A stretch of 8,541 nt of DNA from Nitrospiraceae bacterium (lineage in GTDB: Bacteria; Nitrospirota; Thermodesulfovibrionia; Thermodesulfovibrionales; Dissulfurispiraceae): positions 6,491 to 15,031 of the forward strand of contig PMYY01000243.1 of the NCBI GenBank assembly GCA_003170655.1, in the 5' to 3' direction. Both the position numbers and the translations under genes were made by a program. Numbering within the stretch: position 1 is the stretch's first letter; every line of letters starts with the position of its first letter. This document shows positions 5,489-8,541 of the stretch, piece by piece. The notes under the pieces were generated by a model. It had not been told where the DNA came from. It saw nothing but the letters and a program-made list of their open reading frames with translations, and did no database searches.

Positions 5489-6045
5489 TGTGTTTTCTCT
5501 CCTCAATGGATTCGGATACTGCAACCCACGTCAGTCGGCAATTCCGTGCGCCAAACGCCTGGACTTTGGTTCATATAAGTGGTTCATTAGCCAAACTGGC
5601 CACTTATATGGTCTTTGGAGCACTATTCCCTGGGATTTCTTATACCTGCTCTGACTCGCCGAACGCCATTAGAATCCGCACCTGCCGCCGTCCGAGGTGT
5701 CTACCGGTAGTGTCGCGATATGCGGCGCCTGATGCAAGGTATGGGTAACATTGGCGATCGTGTAGCAGTTCTTCAGTTCGACCATTATAACTTCGATGTG
5801 TCAATGACAGTTATTGGATTCATAAAACCCGCAATCTCCGCTACTCAACCCTTTTGTAGTAGTGGTTAAGAGGTTAGAGACTCCCGTCTTGATTTTGAGT
5901 GTCGGCTCCAGGTCGTTGTTTCGATTCATCTTTGCTCGGGGCAGCTGTAATATAATTCCCAACAAGAGCCGTACTACGTGTTTACGTTATCATACTTATC
6001 GTTAAACCAATATTACGGTTGCGTGAAATTATTGCGAAATATCCC
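5489..6045. other. Long stretch without a supported gene
   Basis: These 557 bp hold the ribosome site of the broken pstS-like gene at the left, an 11-bp inverted repeat (5572-5610), and then no open frame with a ribosome site and recognisable product. A 49-codon plus-strand frame (5720-5869) reads protein-like (NIGDRVAVLQFD) but has no ribosome site and is not called. The right part may contain further degraded tnpB sequence that I cannot follow. It looks like decayed mobile or accessory DNA. Confidence 0.5.
5572..5610. repeat. 11-bp perfect inverted repeat
   Basis: CATATAAGTGG (5572-5582) and CCACTTATATG (5600-5610) are exact reverse complements separated by 17 nt. A competing small stem GCCA/TGGC (5590-5600) lies inside. 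No T-run follows on either strand, so it is not an ordinary terminator. It lies about 84 bp upstream of the start of the broken pstS-like gene. It could be an operator, or a relic hairpin end of a mobile element such as the nearby IS605-like sequence. Confidence 0.6.
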
Positions 6046-6176
6046 GTCATCGACATTTTTGACTTGGTGTCGGATGGGACATACATACCTCCGATTAACG
6101 CTTCCAGTCAGCGCAGCAGAAACTTGCAAAGTTGCAACGCCAGCTGTCCAGGAAGGTGAAGTTCTCGAATAACTGG
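6046..6176 (+). pseudogene. tnpB: TnpB (IS605/IS1341 OrfB) fragment, frameshifted and cut by the IS3 element
   Basis: In plus frame, 6070-6099 reads SDGTYIPPI, matching the LSDGT..I..P stretch of TnpB after its first RuvC motif (the upstream VID at 6046-6054 may be a remnant of GID). One base is missing near 6099. The next frame then reads RFQSAQQKLAKLQRQLSRK and continues VKFSNNW, the well-known QR.LSRK.KGSNN segment of TnpB. The reading stops being TnpB-like exactly where the IS3 end begins (about 6174-6180). The nuclease C-terminus and zinc finger are absent, and no 5' end can be followed. TnpB is an RNA-guided nuclease carried by IS200/IS605 elements; this copy is dead. The match is by recognised motif only. 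Confidence 0.75.
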
Positions 6177-6240
6177 TACAGAGGTGGACCCCATTGGTTG
6201 GACAGTTACGGGGCTGAGTTAAGGTGGAAGCCACCGGTCA

Positions 6241-7139
6241 TCATGCCGCCAGTTTTCCCGGGCAACCTGCCTTTATCAAATTCCAGTATGCTTCATGGGG
6301 CGTCCTGTCGTCCAGAGAAGAATGGGGACGCTCCTCGTTCTTCTGCCTGATCCACTCGCCAATGCCGTTTCTTGCTTCGCTGCCAGTCTCAAATGCGTGC
6401 AAATAGACACAATCATACTTCAGTGATCGCCATAGCCGTTCAACCATGACATTGTCCACCCAACGACCCTTACCATCCATAGATATTTTAACCCCTGCGT
6501 CTTTGAGCGCCTGTGTGAACTCTGAGCTCGTGAACTGGCTGCCTTGATCTGTATTGAAGATTCCGGGCTGCCGTATCTGCCCAGGACCTCCTTGAGGGCT
6601 GCCACACAGAAATCAGCCTCCATGGTATTGCTTAGCCGCCAGCTTAAAACCTTTCGGCTCGCCCAGTCCATAATCGCCACCAAATATAGAAATCCACGTC
6701 GCATCGGGATGTAACTAATATCGGAGCACCACACCTGGTTTGGCTCCGTAATGTCCAAACCTCTAAGCAGATAGGGATGGACCTTGTGATCAGGATGCGG
6801 TTTGCTCGTGTTGGATTTCTGGTACATCGCCATCAGCCCCATCTTCTGCATCAATCGCCTTACCCGCTTCCTGTTTACCCAATAACCCTGCCGCCGTAAA
6901 TGGCGGGCCATCTGCCGAGCTCCATATTCCAGTGTCTTCATAAATTGCTCGTCAATTCGTCTCATCAACTCTAGAGTTGGCGCTGATTCCCCTAAAGCTG
7001 CGTAATACCACGACGAGCGGCTGATTTGAAGCAGGTCGCACTGCCTTGTAAGGCTGAGCCTTGGATGTTCCGATTCAACTATTTCTTTCCTTCGATCGCG
7101 GCTCATCGATTGAAGGCTTTCGCTAAAAAATCCCGCCAA
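6241..7139 (-). pseudogene. IS3-family transposase OrfB, frameshifted
   Basis: Frame one (7139-6420) encodes an HTH_21-like segment (HPRLSLTRQCDLLQISRSSW, about residues 25-44), an RRLMQKMGL segment and the start of the rve integrase core, with QVWCSDISYI (catalytic Asp140) and LYLVAIMDWASR. At about residue 192 the reading turns to nonsense. The correct continuation PGIFNTDQGSQFT (second Asp), then DNVMVERLWRSLKYD (catalytic Glu) and ERPHSSL, lies in the next frame and ends at 6241. One base has been lost in the C-run of this strand (plus-strand GGG at 6565-6567), so no full DDE protein can be made without recoding. The TTG at 7139 is only the open-frame edge; the true start, or the OrfA-OrfB fusion point, is uncertain. 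Confidence 0.9.
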
Positions 7140-7262
7140 CTGTCAACTGCCCAATCTTGGTGTGTAAATCCTTGATTTGGGATTCATGCGCGACGTCACT
7201 GCGACTCGTCTTTCCTGTGAATACATCAGCAAGTCCTTCTACTGCCTGTTTAGTTTCAATTA
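7140..7262 (-). pseudogene. Tail of IS3-family OrfA
   Basis: Reading the minus strand from 7262 gives an OrfA-like tail: KQAVEGLADVFTGK, then QIKDLHTKIGQLTV, which matches the end of IS3 OrfA (KKQ..EG....F, then the leucine-zipper-like IGQLTVERDFL). The last residues are altered (GGIF then TAG), and the OrfB-side frame continues with FSESLQSMS. The upstream helix-turn-helix half and start codon are missing, and a TGA occurs shortly before 7262. It is therefore a remnant. Confidence 0.65.
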
Positions 7263-7359
7263 AGCAAGGTCAGGGCTCTGCTGAGACCCTCAAAGCACCA
7301 GTGTTGGGCAAGGTGCCACACAAAAGACGGATGTTTGCAGGAATAAACCAGTATCAGTA

Positions 7360-7377
7360 GCAGGCGTTAACGCCTGC
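7360..7377. repeat. 18-bp perfect palindrome
   Basis: GCAGGCGTTAACGCCTGC reads the same on both strands and sits 94 bp before the gene at 7472, just outside the IS3 remnant. No T-run follows, so a terminator is unlikely. Possible readings are a protein-binding operator, a REP-like site, or the hairpin that IS605-type elements carry near their right end, given the tnpB fragment on the other side of the IS3. Confidence 0.6.
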
Positions 7378-7471
7378 AGCAAATCTGAGTAGATGCAATT
7401 GTAAAAGCCCGCTGAATATGGTATCTATAAAATAACACTCACTTTATCACCTATATTACCGGAGGACGAGC

Positions 7472-8512
7472 ATGAACCTAGCGCAAATTCTTTCCGTTTT
7501 GTCAGCATTGGCTGCAACGGTCTGGTCTGTCTTAACATGGAGCACTGAACAGCAAACGGGAAGGCAGCTCAAACGCGACCAGGAGGCTGCTCTATACGTA
7601 AATCCCTTCCTCCTGGCAATAAATGAGTTGCAGGCACAGCTCTATAGTATTCTCGAGGAAGACGAATTGCTTTGTTATAAGAAAGAGTACCCGAATCAGT
7701 ATAAATTTGGCTCACCCGCAGCAATCGAAACCCTCTACCGCTTGAGTCAATATTTTGGTTGGGCGCATCATAATTTTCGGTACGGCCCTTACACTAAGGA
7801 TCCTAGAGTTATTGAGCTAATCAGAAAGATAGGGGAAACCTTCGAAAGCCGCAACCATTTCCCAGGTGATGCCTTCCGCTTCAGCATCGACGAAAGAAGT
7901 TCGTTGGGCGATGCAGTGGTAAGGCGTGTAGGGGAGGTCACAGCCGTTCTTCCGGTATTCGAGTCTATCCCACTATTTCAGTTCGAGGAGGAGATTAAAG
8001 ATAAACAAAATAGACACGCTCCATTGTATCAGAGCAAGTCTGTCCGCTGGTCTCTTACCGCCATCGACAGCGCGGATCGCGCTGAAGTTCTAGAGGGACA
8101 TGAACGATTGGCAGTCTTGCAGAATCTCCTTGTAGACTTGCTCGCATACCTTGAAAACAAGGAAGGGTTCCGTGTTTCCATCGGAGGACTCGTCAAAGCA
8201 AGTCTCAGAGGGGTTTATGCCGGTTTCACAGCGCAGTCAAATATTGCCAGAATAGTCCACCAGACTCGGGGTCGCATCAGGCTAGTTATACCGCGTTTAA
8301 AGACAGATAAGCCTTTTGCAAAACTTCTACAATCGTTAGTAGAGTCAATAGATAACGTCAGGAGCACTCGTATTAGTATCGGTGCTGCTTCTGTAATAAT
8401 TACCTTTAGGACAGACATTCCGGAAGCGGAGTTTGCAAGCAGAGTAGTAAAAACTATTGAAGAGGAGTTCTATACGGCCTCTGTTCGTGAGTGCGTCAAA
8501 CTGTCAGATTGA
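7472..8512 (+). CDS. Membrane-anchored protein with C-terminal HMA2-like domain, unknown function
   Basis: A 346-residue protein. Residues 4-23 form a single hydrophobic segment, probably an N-terminal anchor. Residues about 40-175 (NPFLLAINELQAQLYSIL, YFGWAHHNFRYGPYT, HFPGDAFRFSIDE) resemble an uncharacterised family I cannot name. Residues about 258-335 (IVHQTRGRIRLVIPRL, then VRSTRISIGAASVIITF) match the HMA2 type of ferredoxin-like fold seen beside metal-transport ATPases. It lacks the metal-binding CxxC, so metal binding is doubtful. The start is firm: GGAGG lies 6 nt before the ATG. A TATAAA at 7426-7431 is a possible -10, with no clear -35. It is intact, on the opposite strand from everything except the tnpB relic, and separated from the pst region by mobile-element debris. 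The fold call is by pattern; the function is unknown. Confidence 0.8.
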   Translation: MNLAQILSVLSALAATVWSVLTWSTEQQTGRQLKRDQEAALYVNPFLLAINELQAQLYSILEEDELLCYKKEYPNQYKFGSPAAIETLYRLSQYFGWAHHNFRYGPYTKDPRVIELIRKIGETFESRNHFPGDAFRFSIDERSSLGDAVVRRVGEVTAVLPVFESIPLFQFEEEIKDKQNRHAPLYQSKSVRWSLTAIDSADRAEVLEGHERLAVLQNLLVDLLAYLENKEGFRVSIGGLVKASLRGVYAGFTAQSNIARIVHQTRGRIRLVIPRLKTDKPFAKLLQSLVESIDNVRSTRISIGAASVIITFRTDIPEAEFASRVVKTIEEEFYTASVRECVKLSD

Positions 8513-8541
8513 CTCGCCCCGATGAATCGTCCCACAGTCGG

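Larger units (their letters stand above)
6174..7262 (-). mobile_element. Degraded IS3-family insertion element
   Basis: The element carries an IS3-type DDE transposase gene (orfB, broken) and the tail of orfA, both on the minus strand. The end after orfB is marked by GGTGGACCCCATTGG (6183-6197 on the plus strand), like the terminal repeats of many IS3 elements. The exact tip, perhaps TGG at 6174, is uncertain. The opposite end, expected upstream of orfA, is missing: orfA homology fades near 7262 and no matching GGGGTCCAC terminal repeat is present to the right. The element interrupts the tnpB fragment on its left side. It is probably immobile. Confidence 0.75.

Noticed and set aside
5720..5869. 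49-codon plus-strand frame reading MRRLMQGMGNIGDRVAVLQFD
   Set aside because: The text looks protein-like and faintly resembles a von Willebrand A strand, but there is no ribosome site, no fuller domain and no neighbouring partner. It may be a gene fragment, but that is not supportable.
5855..5950. tRNA-like stretch (AGTGGTTAAG, later TTTCGATTC)
   Set aside because: The D-arm and T-loop words are there, but the T stem does not pair and no acceptor stem can be formed, so it is neither a tRNA nor a clear attachment site.
7360..7377. Integron attC-like core (GTTAAC inside a palindrome)
   Set aside because: It lacks the paired outer core sites and the asymmetric long stem of attC, and no integrase or cassette layout is present.

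Overview
The window is about 8.5 kb from a Gram-negative bacterium. It has Shine-Dalgarno-led genes, a periplasmic phosphate-binding protein, a lipoprotein signal and PhoB-type direct repeats. Protein style and moderate GC fit a Desulfobacterota- or Nitrospirota-like genome, but that placement is an inference. The left half is a phosphate-starvation locus, all on the minus strand.

Reading along the minus strand (right to left in coordinates) from about 3670 to 1: a small four-cysteine protein (3594-3379), a double zinc-ribbon protein (3317-3006), a second four-cysteine protein (3049-2861), then pstS (2628-1618), pstC (1510-569) and pstA (from 572, running off the left edge). pstB and phoU are expected beyond the edge. 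Four separate arrays of four PhoB-like half-sites lie in front of these genes at 2671-2710, 2784-2823, 3340-3379 and 3634-3673. Each has an exact 11-bp period, and each ends exactly 10 bp before a -10-like hexamer on the minus strand. Two arrays sit in tandem before pstS, one before the zinc-ribbon gene (whose ATG falls where transcription should start, so it may be leaderless) and one before the first four-cysteine gene. The most interesting proposal is that the two related CPH/C/C/C mini-proteins and the zinc-ribbon protein are uncharacterised members of the phosphate regulon beside pst.

The middle of the window holds a three-helix DUF2721 membrane protein (4427-3993) and a decayed second phosphate-binding lipoprotein gene (5488-4552). 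That gene has lost about 55 codons, including the phosphate-binding GASD segment, and the deletion also shifts the frame. A 319-bp stretch (3674-3992) has no credible gene.

The right half is scarred by mobile DNA. Between about 5490 and 6045 no gene is supported; the stretch holds an 11-bp inverted repeat. At about 6046-6176 there is a plus-strand fragment of an IS605/IS1341-type TnpB gene, cut by the end of a broken IS3-family element (about 6174-7262, transposase on the minus strand). The IS3 orfB carries a one-base frameshift and its orfA survives only as a tail. An 18-bp perfect palindrome lies at 7360-7377. The window ends with an intact plus-strand gene (7472-8512) for an N-terminally anchored protein with an HMA2-like C-terminal domain.
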